Shown here: positions 7,962-18,789 of the stretch, in pieces
Layout of the letters: each line of letters starts with the position of its first letter
Position numbering within the stretch: position 1 is the first letter of the stretch
Assembly (NCBI RefSeq): GCF_000503775.1
Contig: NZ_KI629782.1
Coordinates: forward strand, 1,356,045 to 1,420,044
From: Brevibacillus panacihumi W25
Lineage (GTDB): Bacteria; Bacillota; Bacilli; Brevibacillales; Brevibacillaceae
DNA length: 64,000 nt
Direction: 5' to 3'
Position numbers and translations under genes: made by a program
Notes under the pieces: model-generated
The model's input: the letters and a program-made list of their open reading frames with translations, nothing else
Told to the model about the DNA's origin: nothing
Databases searched by the model: none

Positions 7962-9716
7962 CTAGAGAACCCGGGCATGCCCTGAATAGATGTGTCCGCG
8001 ACCTGAATCGACGGTGACGACTGTTCCTTCTTTCAATAGATCGGTAGCTGCTTGGACTCCCAAGATGACAGGAACATTCAGATTGAGTCCCACAATCGCG
8101 GCATGCGAAGTAAGCCCGCCTTCCTCGGTAATGACGGCTGCAGCCTTCTGGAATGCCTCGATCATATCGGAATCAGTGCCAATCGTAACCAGGATCGAGC
8201 CTTCTTCAGTCTTTTCCAGTGCTTCCTGGGCGGAACGGGCGACGACAACCTTGCCGGAGACGACTTTGCGTCCGATGCCTTGTCCTTTTGCCACGATATC
8301 TCCAATCACGTGAATTTTCATCAGATTGGTCGTCCCTACTTCACGCACAGGCACGCCTGCCGTAATGACAACCAGATCCCCATGGCGGACGTAGCCGCTC
8401 TGCAACGACTCCTGGACAGACCTGTCCAACATCTCGTCAGTCGTATGGGCGATCTCACCCAGAACAGGGTAGACGCCGTTGACGAGCGCCAGGCGGCGGA
8501 TGACGCCGGCATGCGGGGTGACGGCAACAATCGGTGCCTTCGGACGAAACTTGGAGACCATTCGCGCGGTATGGCCGCTCTCTGTCGCGGTGATGATCGC
8601 GGCTGCGTTCAGGTCCAGTGCGGAGCTTGCCACTGCTTGGCTGATCGCATCTGTGATCGTGACATGCTTCATGATCATTTGCTTGTGCAGGATTTCCCGA
8701 TAATTGAGCTCCTGCTCGGCACGTAATGCGATCCGATCCATGGTCTCGACGGATTCCACCGGATACTTGCCTGCCGCCGTCTCACCGGAGAGCATGATTG
8801 CGTCTGTGCCGTCGAAGATCGCATTGGCAACATCGCTTGCCTCCGCTCTCGTCGGACGAGGATTGCGCTGCATCGAATCCAGCATTTGAGTCGCCGTGAT
8901 GACCGGTTTTGCCAGCTCATTGCACTTTTTAATCAGCTGCTTCTGGACGAGGGGCACTTCCTCAGCGGGAATCTCTACTCCTAGGTCGCCACGCGCCACC
9001 ATGATACCGTCGGATACGACCAGGATTTCGTCGACATTGTCCACGCCCTCCTGATTTTCGATTTTGGCGATAATATCAATCGATGCGCCGTGCTGCTCCA
9101 GAATCTGCCGGATCTCCAGGATGTCTGCGGCTTTGCGCACGAAGGAGGCCGCGATGAAATCGACGCCCTGCTTGATCCCGAACTCTATATCTTGTGCGTC
9201 CTTTTCTGTGATCCCTGGCAGATTGATGCTGACGCCTGGGACGTTGACGCCTTTTTTGCTTTTTAAGGTGCCGCCGTTTTTAATCAAGCAGACAATCTCA
9301 GTAGGACGTACTTCCTCGACTGTCAGACCGATCAGTCCGTCATCGATCAAAATGGTATCGCCTGCCGCCACATCGGCTGGCAGCTCTTGATACGTAATGG
9401 AGACGCGCTCCGCATTCCCCGCCACATCTTCGGTCGTCAATACAATCCGGTTTCCTTCGATCAATTCAACCGCATCGACTTCGAGGGAGCCTGTACGGAT
9501 TTCGGGTCCTTTGGTATCGAGCAGAATCGCCACAGCCTTGCCTGTCTGTCTGGAAGCCTCGCGGATATTTTCGATACGAGCAGCGTGCTCTTCATGCGAG
9601 CCATGGGAAAAATTGAGCCGAGCTACATTCATGCCCGCGTCAATGAGTTTTTTCAGGGTTTCTACGGACTCGCTTGCAGGTCCGATGGTGCATACGATTT
9701 TTGCCTTTCTCAACAT
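7962..9716 (-). CDS. pyk: Pyruvate kinase with C-terminal PEP-utilising domain
   Basis: Final step of glycolysis, PEP plus ADP to pyruvate plus ATP. At 584 residues it is the long Bacillus-type form: barrel and B domain, allosteric C domain to about residue 470, then a swivelling phosphohistidine-like domain with [11 protein letters not shown] near the end (a TSH motif at the position of the phospho-histidine in PEP synthases). The substrate-binding [12 protein letters not shown] motif is intact. ATG 9716 follows GAGGAGG by eight bases. It is downstream of pfkA by 40 bases and ends at a strong terminator. Confidence 0.97.
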   Translation of the reverse strand: MLRKAKIVCTIGPASESVETLKKLIDAGMNVARLNFSHGSHEEHAARIENIREASRQTGKAVAILLDTKGPEIRTGSLEVDAVELIEGNRIVLTTEDVAGNAERVSITYQELPADVAAGDTILIDDGLIGLTVEEVRPTEIVCLIKNGGTLKSKKGVNVPGVSINLPGITEKDAQDIEFGIKQGVDFIAASFVRKAADILEIRQILEQHGASIDIIAKIENQEGVDNVDEILVVSDGIMVARGDLGVEIPAEEVPLVQKQLIKKCNELAKPVITATQMLDSMQRNPRPTRAEASDVANAIFDGTDAIMLSGETAAGKYPVESVETMDRIALRAEQELNYREILHKQMIMKHVTITDAISQAVASSALDLNAAAIITATESGHTARMVSKFRPKAPIVAVTPHAGVIRRLALVNGVYPVLGEIAHTTDEMLDRSVQESLQSGYVRHGDLVVITAGVPVREVGTTNLMKIHVIGDIVAKGQGIGRKVVSGKVVVARSAQEALEKTEEGSILVTIGTDSDMIEAFQKAAAVITEEGGLTSHAAIVGLNLNVPVILGVQAATDLLKEGTVVTVDSGRGHIYSGHARVL

Positions 9717-9756
9717 ACTTTCTGCCTCCTCTGTGCTCCCTGCCTGTCATCCAAAC

Positions 9757-10737
<981 letters not shown>

Positions 10738-10881
10738 CTAGCATGTCTTCCAACTGGCTTCAGTATGTACCAAAGCGGCTATGAAACATGCTGTATCAGT
10801 TGCATTTCGATATCTGTTATACTCTTTTTTCCTTTGTGCCATACTTTTTCAAAGAACTGGCAAAAGCTTTATCCGATTACG

Positions 10882-10909
10882 ATTGTAGCAGATAATCCTT
10901 ATAGAAAAA
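10882..10909 (-). promoter_or_regulatory. Possible promoter of pfkA-pyk
   Basis: A minus-strand TACAAT (10887-10882) lies 16 bases after TTTTTC, between the accA terminator and pfkA. The -10 is good, the -35 poor. Confidence 0.3.
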
Positions 10910-10912
10910 AGC

Positions 10913-10946
10913 AAAAAAACGCCCCCTGCCGATTACAGGGAGGCGT
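10913..10946 (-). terminator. Intrinsic terminator after accA
   Basis: On the minus strand ACGCCTCCCTG / CAGGGGGCGT pair around a loop that contains the accA stop codon, followed by TTTTTTT (10919-10913). The terminator therefore begins inside the accA coding end. Confidence 0.85.
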
Positions 10947-11889
10947 ACTCACCAATCTGTTTGAACTTTTCATAACGATCCTGTACTAATTCATCTGGAG
11001 ACAATTGGCTGAGCTGTTCCAGTTGCTCTACCAGGACGTTTTTCACCGATTCAGCCTGCTTGGCTACATCGCGATGAGCGCCGCCAAAAGGCTCCGGGAT
11101 AATCCCGTCGATGACACCCAGCTGTAGCAAATCAGGGGCCGTGATCTTCATGGTTTCTGCTGCGCGCATGCCCAAGCTGGAATCTCTCCAGAGAATCGCT
11201 GCCGCACTCTCAGGCGCGATCACGGAGTAATAGGAATTCTCCAGCATGAAGACTCGATTGCCGACACCGATCGCCAATGCACCGCCACTGCCGCCTTCCC
11301 CGATGACCACACAGATAATCGGCACGCCAAAAGTAGCCATCTGACGCAGATTGCGTGCGATCGCTTCGCTTTGCCCCCGCTCTTCTGCCGCTTTGCCCGG
11401 ATACGCGCCGGACGTATTGATAAAGCAGATGATAGGACGGCCAAACTTGTTTGCCTGCTCCATGATCCGCAAGGCCTTGCGATAGCCTTCCGGATGAGCC
11501 ATTCCGAAGTTTCTGCGGATATTGTCTTTCGTGTCCTTCCCCTTCTGGTTCCCGATGATCGTCACCGGACGGCCATCCAGTCTGGCAATTCCGCCGACGA
11601 TGGCCTGATCATCACCGAAAAGGCGATCGCCATGAATTTCCATGAAATCCGTAAAGAGAAGCTGAATATAGTCCAGGGTTGTCGGCCGCTCGGGATGGCG
11701 GGCAAGCTGCACACGCTGCCAAGGCGTGAGATTGCCGTAAATCTGATCGGCCAATTCCTTCGCTTTTTGTTCCAGACGCTTTACTTCATCGGAGAAGTCG
11801 ATGCCCTTCTCCTCGGTGAAGCGGCGCAATTCCTTAATCTTGTCGTGCAATTCTACGAGAGGCTTTTCAAAGGGGAGCTCTCCTGCCAT
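10933..11889 (-). CDS. accA: Acetyl-CoA carboxylase carboxyltransferase subunit alpha
   Basis: With AccD forms the carboxyltransferase that moves CO2 from biotin to acetyl-CoA, giving malonyl-CoA for fatty-acid synthesis. Its 318 residues are normal; the crotonase-like core contains [27 protein letters not shown] and [10 protein letters not shown] segments and a glycine-rich [12 protein letters not shown] oxyanion region. ATG 11889 has AAGGAG upstream and lies inside the accD end: the two genes overlap by 37 bases, which suggests translational coupling for equimolar subunits. Confidence 0.96.
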   Translation of the reverse strand: MAGELPFEKPLVELHDKIKELRRFTEEKGIDFSDEVKRLEQKAKELADQIYGNLTPWQRVQLARHPERPTTLDYIQLLFTDFMEIHGDRLFGDDQAIVGGIARLDGRPVTIIGNQKGKDTKDNIRRNFGMAHPEGYRKALRIMEQANKFGRPIICFINTSGAYPGKAAEERGQSEAIARNLRQMATFGVPIICVVIGEGGSGGALAIGVGNRVFMLENSYYSVIAPESAAAILWRDSSLGMRAAETMKITAPDLLQLGVIDGIIPEPFGGAHRDVAKQAESVKNVLVEQLEQLSQLSPDELVQDRYEKFKQIGEYASL

Positions 11890-12806
11890 GTTTCCACTCC
11901 TTCCCGTGGCGTTGACGTGTGCATTTCAACCAGCTTCGCCAGCGTACTGCGCATTTCCTTGCGGTGAACAACCATGTCCAGTTGTCCGTTTTGCAGCAAG
12001 AATTCCGCGGTTTGGAAGTCTTTTGGCAACTCCTGGCGAATTGTCTGCTCGATTACACGCCGGCCAGCAAACCCGATCATCGCGCCCGGCTCAGCGATAT
12101 TGTAATCGCCCAGTGAAGAAAAGCTCGCCGACACACCGCCAAAAGTAGGGTTGGTCAGAACGGAGATGTACAACAACCGCTCCCGGTCCAGCTTGGCCAA
12201 TGCCGCACTCGTCTTGGCCATCTGCATCAGACTGAGGACACCTTCCTGCATCCGCGCTCCGCCTGAAGCAGAGAACAAAATAAAGGGCAGTCGACGGTCG
12301 ATCGCCCGCTCAATTGCACGCGTAATTTTTTCTCCCACGACCGAACCCATGCTCGCCATGCGGAAGCGGGAATCCATCACTCCGACGACAATGCGGTTGC
12401 CTTCGAGCAAGCCTTCTCCGGTCACGACCGCTTCGTTCAGATTGGTGTTCGCCATGTCCTGCTCCAGCTTCTCCAGATAGCCCGGGAAGCCGAGGGGATT
12501 GGAGGTAATCAAATCCGTGTCAAATTCTTCCGTCAGTACACCGTCATCCAGCAGCAAGGCCAAACGCTCCGGAGCAGAGATGGAATAGTGATACTGACAG
12601 CCCTTGCATACGCGCAGGTTCTTCTCCAAGTCTTTGGAGTAGTGAATCGTCCCGCAGTGCGGGCATTTATTCATCAGTCCTTCCGGAACTTCCTTCTCAC
12701 GTACGCCCGCTTCTTTGGCTTGATCGCCAGAAGCGGGGACACGTGTGAGGTTTTCCGATGGGACGGTAGCAAATTTTCGCTTTTTGCCGAAAAGGTCTTT
12801 CAGCAC
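11853..12806 (-). CDS. accD: Acetyl-CoA carboxylase carboxyltransferase subunit beta
   Basis: Beta half of the carboxyltransferase. The N-terminus carries the four-cysteine zinc ribbon (Cys48, Cys51, Cys67, Cys70 in [13 protein letters not shown]...VCKGC), followed by a crotonase-like domain with [10 protein letters not shown] and [16 protein letters not shown] 12806 is read as the start, seven bases after AAAGGTGGGG. It precedes accA with a 37-base overlap and follows a small DUF2007-like gene and a GntR regulator in what may be a single lipid-control operon. Confidence 0.96.
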   Translation of the reverse strand: MLKDLFGKKRKFATVPSENLTRVPASGDQAKEAGVREKEVPEGLMNKCPHCGTIHYSKDLEKNLRVCKGCQYHYSISAPERLALLLDDGVLTEEFDTDLITSNPLGFPGYLEKLEQDMANTNLNEAVVTGEGLLEGNRIVVGVMDSRFRMASMGSVVGEKITRAIERAIDRRLPFILFSASGGARMQEGVLSLMQMAKTSAALAKLDRERLLYISVLTNPTFGGVSASFSSLGDYNIAEPGAMIGFAGRRVIEQTIRQELPKDFQTAEFLLQNGQLDMVVHRKEMRSTLAKLVEMHTSTPREGVETWQESSPLKSLS

Positions 12807-12827
12807 CTTTGCACCCCACCTTTCTCT

Positions 12828-13010
12828 TCAGTGAAGGATCGTGCCAAGTACATCCTGGACCTCTTGAAGCTCGCTTTCGGGGACGAGAATCTCGAATTGC
12901 TTGGAAACCTTCGCCTCCCGAACCTTGACCAGGAATCCTTCATCTGTCAAACGTTGCTGTATCCGTTCTGCTATTTTTGCGCTAGGAGCGATGTAGATGA
13001 CCGTCCACAT
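12828..13010 (-). CDS. Small DUF2007-like protein, 60 aa
   Basis: A 60-residue soluble protein beginning MWTVIYIAPSAKIAERIQQ and ending ILVPESELQEVQDVLGTILH. The beta-alpha-beta-beta-alpha pattern with an IAP start and a VPE turn resembles DUF2007 (putative signal-transducing, nitrogen-PII-like ferredoxin fold). ATG 13010 has a strong AAGGAGG eight bases upstream. Sits 21 bases before accD, so it is probably co-transcribed and may sense or modulate something in lipid or malate metabolism; that is a guess. Confidence 0.65.
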   Translation of the reverse strand: MWTVIYIAPSAKIAERIQQRLTDEGFLVKVREAKVSKQFEILVPESELQEVQDVLGTILH

Positions 13011-13089
13011 GCTGGCTTCCTCCTTCATCCTCCAATACAGGTCTGGATCATCATATCACAGCCCAAACGCAAGTCGCAAATGGGGGAAA

Positions 13090-13761
13090 TCATAGCTTGC
13101 TGTTCTCCAAATGATGCCTCATTTTCTCTACAGCTACCTGGACATCCCCCGCTCGGATTGCAGCCATGATCTCCCGATGCTCCTGCAGCGCAGCCTTCGC
13201 CCTGCCTTCGCGAGACAGAGATTCGACGCGTACGCTGTTGCTGTATTCGACCAGCGGCGCCCAGATGCGGTGAAGGATCGAGTTGCGGCTCGAACGGCAG
13301 ATTACACGATGAAACTGGTAATCTTCCTCCGCGGGAACCTCTCCACGCGCTACCCGCTCCTCGGCAGCAGCCAGGATCCGCTCCATTTCCTCAAAATGCT
13401 TATCCGTCGCACGACGGCACGCCAGACGAACTGCGTCCAACTCCAACATTCTGCGCATCTCGATCAAATCCTTCTTGGACTTGCCATCCTGCAGAATGAA
13501 AAAACCGAGGATATCGATCAAACGATTATGCCGATAATGCTTGAGAAATGTGCCTTCCCCCCGGCGCGTCTCGATCAATCCGAGCAGCTCCAGGGCGCGC
13601 AACGCCTCTCTTACGGAAGAACGACCTGCACCTAGTAGTTCCGACAGCTCCCGTTCAGACGGAAGCTTGTCGCCAACCCGCAAGTTGCGCTCCTGTACAA
13701 TCTGATGGATGTGCAGGAGAATCTCCTCGTACACCTTTCGCTCTTGGGAAGAGTCGAGCAC
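13090..13761 (-). CDS. GntR-family regulator, FadR subfamily (FCD domain)
   Basis: A 223-residue transcription factor: winged helix (LRVGDKLPSERELSELLGAGRSSVREALRALELLGLIETRRGEGTFL, about 28-75) and an all-helical FCD effector domain with the metal-site pattern of Asp/His residues spread over 100-215. GTG 13761 follows GAGGAGG. It lies between malic enzyme and accD. A perfect 17-bp AAGTGGTC-T-GACCACTT palindrome of FadR type stands just downstream of the malic-enzyme promoter (15176-15192), so this protein is the obvious candidate to bind it. The effector is unknown: malate, another organic acid or an acyl-CoA are possible. Confidence 0.85.
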   Translation of the reverse strand: MLDSSQERKVYEEILLHIHQIVQERNLRVGDKLPSERELSELLGAGRSSVREALRALELLGLIETRRGEGTFLKHYRHNRLIDILGFFILQDGKSKKDLIEMRRMLELDAVRLACRRATDKHFEEMERILAAAEERVARGEVPAEEDYQFHRVICRSSRNSILHRIWAPLVEYSNSVRVESLSREGRAKAALQEHREIMAAIRAGDVQVAVEKMRHHLENSKL

Positions 13762-13802
13762 CCTGAATCCTCCTCACTGGAACTTCTGTCGCCTGCACCT
13801 AG

Positions 13803-13822
13803 GCGAGCTGCATACAGCTCGC
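13803..13822 (-). other. Intercistronic stem-loop between malic enzyme and the GntR gene
   Basis: GCGAGCTG / CAGCTCGC pair perfectly around CATA. No T-run follows on the minus strand, so it is more likely an mRNA processing or stability element than a terminator. Confidence 0.4.
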
Positions 13823-13851
13823 ATGGCAAGCATCAGGAGTCTGACTGGCTT

Positions 13852-15096
13852 TTACACTTCCTGATAGGAAATCGCAGTCAGTTTTTTGGTTTTTTCTTTG
13901 ACAGCCTCTGGATCGACAGTGATCCGTGCTACTCCGCTCTCCATCGCCGCTTTTGCGACAGCTGCCGCCACATTTGGCGCGACGCGCGGATCGAATGGTC
14001 CTGGAATAACTTTATCAGCCGACAGCTCTTCTGGAGAGATCAGATCGGCAATCGCGTACACAGCGGCGCGTTTCATCTCTTCGTTGATCATGGTCGCACG
14101 CGTATCCAATGCACCGCGGAAGATTCCCGGGAACGCGAGGACGTTGTTGACCTGGTTCGGGAAGTCGGAGCGTCCTGTACCGACGACAACGGCTCCAGCC
14201 GCTTTTGCATCGTCCGGCATGATTTCTGGATTTGGGTTTGCCATCGCGAAGATGATCGGATCGCGGTTCATCGAACGCACCATCTCTTGCGTAACAGCGC
14301 CCGCTACGGATACGCCAATAAACACGTCTGCGCCCTTCAGCGCATCTGCCAGGTCGCCTTCCAGCTTGCTGCGGTTCGTGATTTTTGCCATTTCTTCCTT
14401 GACCGGATTCATCCCGAATGGACGGCCTTCGTATACGATACCTTTCGTGTCGCACATGATGACATCCTTCACGCCCATCGATACAAGCAGCTTGATGATT
14501 GCGATACCAGCAGCACCTGCGCCATTGGCTACGACGCGAATATCCTCCAGCTTTTTGTCAACCACGCGCAGGGCGTTGATCAGTCCTGCTGCAGTTACGA
14601 TAGCCGTACCGTGCTGATCGTCGTGGAATACTGGGATGTTGGTCTCTTTTTTCAAGCGATCTTCGATTTCAAAGCAGGCTGGAGCTGCGATATCCTCCAG
14701 ATTGACCCCGCCAAAAGTAGGCTCCAATAGTTTGACTGTTTCTACGATTTTGTCCACGTCTGTCGTGTTCAGGCAGATCGGGAAAGCATCTACGCCGGCA
14801 AAAGACTTGAACAATACCGCTTTCCCTTCCATGACTGGCATCGCTGCTTCCGGACCGATGTTGCCGAGGCCAAGTACTGCTGTACCGTCACTGACTACTG
14901 CGACCAGATTACCCTTCATGGTGTATTCGTACACTTTGGATTTGTCGTCAAAAATATCTTTGCACGGCTCAGCTACACCTGGAGAATACGCCAGGCTGAG
15001 ATCGCGTGCGTTGCGTACGGGAACCTTCGTTACTGCCTCCAGCTTCCCTTGATTCATTCTGTGAAGCTCCAATGCTTCCTCTCTGAGATTAGACAT
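13852..15096 (-). CDS. NAD(P)-dependent malic enzyme
   Basis: Oxidatively decarboxylates malate to pyruvate. The 414-residue protein is the short prokaryotic form like Bacillus YtsJ, with [14 protein letters not shown] near 38-52, a [17 protein letters not shown] segment, the metal-binding [12 protein letters not shown] and the Rossmann motif [16 protein letters not shown] 15096 (GGAGTGGTTTTG upstream) is preferred to an in-frame ATG at 15132. It leads the probable unit malic enzyme-GntR-DUF2007-accD-accA, which links malate-derived NADPH and pyruvate with fatty-acid synthesis. ytsJ-like by position next to dnaE. Confidence 0.93.
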   Translation of the reverse strand: MSNLREEALELHRMNQGKLEAVTKVPVRNARDLSLAYSPGVAEPCKDIFDDKSKVYEYTMKGNLVAVVSDGTAVLGLGNIGPEAAMPVMEGKAVLFKSFAGVDAFPICLNTTDVDKIVETVKLLEPTFGGVNLEDIAAPACFEIEDRLKKETNIPVFHDDQHGTAIVTAAGLINALRVVDKKLEDIRVVANGAGAAGIAIIKLLVSMGVKDVIMCDTKGIVYEGRPFGMNPVKEEMAKITNRSKLEGDLADALKGADVFIGVSVAGAVTQEMVRSMNRDPIIFAMANPNPEIMPDDAKAAGAVVVGTGRSDFPNQVNNVLAFPGIFRGALDTRATMINEEMKRAAVYAIADLISPEELSADKVIPGPFDPRVAPNVAAAVAKAAMESGVARITVDPEAVKEKTKKLTAISYQEV

Positions 15097-15175
15097 CAAA
15101 ACCACTCCATTTCGTGTTTTTCTTTTTGTCATTTCGTTCGGTGTGAAAAAACCGCTTATCCATATTCACCATCAG

Positions 15176-15192
15176 AAGTGGTCTGACCACTT
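15176..15192. promoter_or_regulatory. FadR/GntR-type operator before malic enzyme
   Basis: A perfect 17-bp palindrome AAGTGGTC-T-GACCACTT containing the TGGTNNNACCA core typical of FadR-subfamily regulators. It begins 17 bases downstream of the malic-enzyme -10 box, so binding would block initiation or early elongation. The cognate regulator is probably the GntR protein two cistrons away. Confidence 0.75.
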
Positions 15193-15208
15193 TTTTGATT
15201 ATGCTCCC

Positions 15209-15236
15209 ATTATAGCAAAACCCGTTGTCCTGTAAA
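15209..15236 (-). promoter_or_regulatory. Sigma-A promoter of the malic-enzyme unit
   Basis: On the minus strand TTTACA (15236-15231) and a perfect TATAAT (15214-15209) with a 16-base spacer. Confidence 0.7.
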
Positions 15237-15251
15237 CCTGCTGAAAAGAGC

Positions 15252-15281
15252 AAAAAAGGGAGGACATGGTTCATCCTCCCT
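15252..15281 (-). terminator. Intrinsic terminator of dnaE
   Basis: Minus-strand AGGGAGGA / TCCTCCCT, perfect 8-bp stem, nine-base loop, then TTTTTT. The dnaE stop codon (15273-15271) is in the loop. Confidence 0.88.
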
Positions 15282-18200
15282 GATTTATGGGCAATTCTTT
15301 CTGAATTACGCTGTCAGGACCCAAAATTTCTCTCGCTTTCTCCAAAAATGACGCATCTACGTCAACGCGGTTGGCATCCGGCAAGCGAATCGTCTGTTTT
15401 TTTCCCTCGTAGTAGAGTATCACAGGAATCGTTCCTTTTTTTTCGACAAACAACCGATGAAGCTGCTGCAACGTCGAATCCTGCTCCTGTTCGGGAGCGA
15501 TTTTGACAAAAAGGACAGGCTCTGTCGAAGGCTGGGACAATTCTTTGGGGAGCGCATCCGCATCCCAAAAACGGGAAGCAAGCAGCTTGACCGTATCGTC
15601 CTGATGATCGATGCGAGCCTCGGCGATCAGCATGCGTTCCTTGACCAGCAACTCCGCGTATTTGGCGTAGACCTGCGGAAACACGACCAATTCTACCTGT
15701 GCCGTTTTGTCCTCCAGGGTGACAAAGGCCATGGGATCGCCTTTTTTCGTCTGGATGCGCCGTTCATGCGCAATCATGCCAAACACCTTGACCGTCTTGT
15801 CACGGGGCAATTCTGCCAGGGAAGCCAACGCCGTCACCTCTGGCCGATTAAACAGATGCGCATACTGATCCAAGGGGTGACCCGAGAGGTAGACACCGAG
15901 CAAATCACGCTCCTCCTGAAGCTGCTGGGAACGGGAAAATGGAGGCACCTCGGGATATTCAGACGGCTTCCGCACTGTCGCCCCGCTCTCGTCTCCAGCG
16001 AAGAGATTCATCTGGTCTGCATCCCGCTCAATCCGCTTGCTGTTGGCCTTGCCGACCGCTTCATCGAGCAGGACCAGCAGTTGGCTGCGGTGTCCCGGCA
16101 AGGAATCCAGGGCCCCGCACAGCGTCAGCGACTCCACTACGCGGCGGTTGACAAGCCTGCCGTCCACACGGGCACAAAAATCAAAGACGTCCCGGTACGG
16201 TCGATGCGCCCGCTCCTTGACGATGGATTCAATCGCGCCGTAGCCGACGTTTTTCACGGCAGCCAGTCCAAAACGGATGGCTTCCTGCTCCACCGTAAAA
16301 AACGCCTCGCTTTTGTTCACATCCGGAGTGAGGACAGCCAGATGCAAACGTCTCGCTTCCTCCGTATATTCGGCGATGCGGTTCTGGTTGCCGATCGACA
16401 GAGATAGCAGCGCCGCCATGAACGCAAGCGGATAGTTGGCCTTCAGATACGCCATCTGATAGGAGATGATGGCATAGGCGACAGAGTGCGCCTTGTTGAA
16501 GCCATAGTCGGCAAAGCGAACGATTAAATCGTAGATCTCGTGGCCCAGCTCTGCTCCATATCCCTGTCTGACGCAGCCGGCAACGAATTTCTCCCTTTGC
16601 TCCGCCAGCAGCTCGCGTTTTTTCTTGCCGACGGCACGGCGCAAAATATCTGCCTCGCCCAGACTGAAGCCCGCAAGCGTAGAGGATATCTGCATAATTT
16701 GCTCCTGGTAGATCATGAAACCATGTGTTTCCTTGAGAATCGGCTCCAGCACCGGATGGGCGTACGAGACTTTGCTCTCCCCGTACTTGGCGGCAATGTA
16801 TTGCGGGATGATCTCCATCGGACCCGGACGGTACAAGGCCAGAACGGCGATAATGTCGTCCAGGTCAGTTGGCTTCAGTTCGCGCAGGACATTGCGCATA
16901 CCGGCAGACTCAAGCTGAAAGATGCCTGTCGTCTCTCCCTGCGAGATCATCTGGAAGGTCTTAGCGTCGTCGGTCGGGATCTTGTCCAGGTCGAGCCGCT
17001 TCCCTTGCTGCTCGATATGCCGCAGCGTTTCTTGGATAATGGTCAGGTTGCGCAAGCCGAGAAAATCCATTTTCAACAGGCCGACTTCTTCCAGGATCTC
17101 CATCGGATACTGCGTCAGGGCAAGACCCTCGTGTCCGGTCTGGAGTGGGACATAGTGTGTCAGCGGATCGCGCGAGATCACAACCCCCGCAGCATGGGTG
17201 GAGGCGTGGCGCGGCAGTCCTTCCACGCCCTTGGCAGCTTCGATGAGCTGGGCTGCTTGCTTGTTTTCGGCACAAAGTTTGCCGATATCGGGATTGATCT
17301 GCATGGCCTTGTCGATGGTCATGCCGGGCGACTGCGGGATCATTTTTGCTACCCGATCGACCAGCCCCAAGGAAAGACCCAATGCTCGCCCGACATCGCG
17401 CACCGCAGCCCGGGCAGCCATGGTCCCGAACGTAATAATCTGCGCGACACGATCATGGCCGTATTTGTTCGCGACATAATGAATGACTTCATCTCTTCGT
17501 TCAACGGAAAAATCAATATCGATATCCGGCATCGTCACCCGCTCAGGATTGAGGAAGCGTTCAAAAAGCAGATTGTAGCGCAGCGGATCGACATTGGTAA
17601 TGTTCAAGACATAAGCGACGAGACTGCCTGCTGCAGAGCCGCGTCCAGGTCCTGTCGCAATCCCTTTCTCATGGGCGTAGCGCATAAAATCCCAGACGAT
17701 GAGAAAATAGTGGGTAAAACCTGTTCGCGTGATGATCGACAGCTCATGCTCCAGGCGCTCTCTGACTTGCGGGCTGATCTCTCCATAACGCGCCAAACAG
17801 CCCTTTTCACAAAGCTGACGCAAAAATTGTGTCGGATCCTCCCCATGCGGCAACGGATATTCCGGTAAAATATGCTCCCCGAAGACAAGCTCCAGCGAGC
17901 AGCGCTCGGCGATCTCGACTGTACGGGAAAAAGCATCAGGCGCATAGGCAAACGATGCTGCCATCTCCTCCGCGCTTTTCAGGTAGTATTGATCCGTCTC
18001 GTAGCGCATGCGATTCTCTTCCCCGACGGTTTTGCCCTCTCCGATCGCGAGCAGAGTATCGTGGACGATGTGATCCTGCTGGCGGACGTAATGGACATTG
18101 TTAGTCACTACCAAAGGAATGCCGGTTTCCTCGCTTAGCTTGACGAGACGGGTATTCAGTCTTCGCTCGATTTCCAGTCCGTGATCCTCAAGCTCCAGAT

Positions 18201-18711
18201 AGAAATGATCGGGTCCAAAAAGCTGCGCGTACCATAGCGCCGCTTCTCTTGCACCGCCCGCATCTCCCTCAAGCAAAAGCCTTGACACCTCTCCGTGCCT
18301 GCATGCACTGAGTGCAATCAAGCCTTTGCTGTGTCGAGCCAGCACCTCTTTGTTGACGCGCGGCAGGATGTAATCTCCTTCTGTATGGGCAATCGTCGCC
18401 AACTGCAGCAGGTTGCGGTACCCCTCTTCGTTTTCGGCGAGCAAAACGAGGTGGCTTGGCGCAGGAGCATTTCTCACCCGATCCTGAAGGTTTCCGTCAA
18501 TCAGGTAGATTTCCATGCCGATGATCGGCTTGATCCCCGCATGCTTGCATGCTTGATAGAACGGGATTGCCCCGTACAGGTTGGCATGATCGGTAATCGC
18601 CAAAGCTGGCATGCCCAATTCCGCTGCTCGCGCTACCAACTGATCGATTCGCGCTGCCCCATCAAGCAGGCTATATTCTGTATGCACGTGCAAATGAACA
18701 AAGGCGCTCAT
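15271..18711 (-). CDS. dnaE: DNA polymerase III alpha subunit DnaE
   Basis: Replicative C-family polymerase; in Firmicutes DnaE works beside PolC, extending primers on the lagging strand. Domains in order: PHP domain (HLHVHTEYSLLDG at 6-18), palm with the catalytic triad motif PDIDIDF at 395-401, the GPGRGSAAGSLVAYVL loop at 354-369, helix-hairpin-helix region, and a C-terminal OB fold (VKVFGMIAHERRIQTKKGDPMAF) near residue 1000. Total 1146 residues fits DnaE1/DnaE3 forms. There is no N-terminal exonuclease insertion. It is upstream of malic enzyme in the conserved order but is closed by its own terminator. Confidence 0.96.
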   Translation of the reverse strand: MSAFVHLHVHTEYSLLDGAARIDQLVARAAELGMPALAITDHANLYGAIPFYQACKHAGIKPIIGMEIYLIDGNLQDRVRNAPAPSHLVLLAENEEGYRNLLQLATIAHTEGDYILPRVNKEVLARHSKGLIALSACRHGEVSRLLLEGDAGGAREAALWYAQLFGPDHFYLELEDHGLEIERRLNTRLVKLSEETGIPLVVTNNVHYVRQQDHIVHDTLLAIGEGKTVGEENRMRYETDQYYLKSAEEMAASFAYAPDAFSRTVEIAERCSLELVFGEHILPEYPLPHGEDPTQFLRQLCEKGCLARYGEISPQVRERLEHELSIITRTGFTHYFLIVWDFMRYAHEKGIATGPGRGSAAGSLVAYVLNITNVDPLRYNLLFERFLNPERVTMPDIDIDFSVERRDEVIHYVANKYGHDRVAQIITFGTMAARAAVRDVGRALGLSLGLVDRVAKMIPQSPGMTIDKAMQINPDIGKLCAENKQAAQLIEAAKGVEGLPRHASTHAAGVVISRDPLTHYVPLQTGHEGLALTQYPMEILEEVGLLKMDFLGLRNLTIIQETLRHIEQQGKRLDLDKIPTDDAKTFQMISQGETTGIFQLESAGMRNVLRELKPTDLDDIIAVLALYRPGPMEIIPQYIAAKYGESKVSYAHPVLEPILKETHGFMIYQEQIMQISSTLAGFSLGEADILRRAVGKKKRELLAEQREKFVAGCVRQGYGAELGHEIYDLIVRFADYGFNKAHSVAYAIISYQMAYLKANYPLAFMAALLSLSIGNQNRIAEYTEEARRLHLAVLTPDVNKSEAFFTVEQEAIRFGLAAVKNVGYGAIESIVKERAHRPYRDVFDFCARVDGRLVNRRVVESLTLCGALDSLPGHRSQLLVLLDEAVGKANSKRIERDADQMNLFAGDESGATVRKPSEYPEVPPFSRSQQLQEERDLLGVYLSGHPLDQYAHLFNRPEVTALASLAELPRDKTVKVFGMIAHERRIQTKKGDPMAFVTLEDKTAQVELVVFPQVYAKYAELLVKERMLIAEARIDHQDDTVKLLASRFWDADALPKELSQPSTEPVLFVKIAPEQEQDSTLQQLHRLFVEKKGTIPVILYYEGKKQTIRLPDANRVDVDASFLEKAREILGPDSVIQKELPINQGG

Positions 18712-18789
18712 CGTCTCCTCTTCCTCTCTTGCTATTTGTTCTTCTATTATACCGTTACGAAAACGTCGAGTCGCACAATCACTTGCTCC

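Noticed and set aside
16540-17868. 442-codon open frame opposite dnaE
   Set aside because: Shadow of dnaE; lacks coherent domains.
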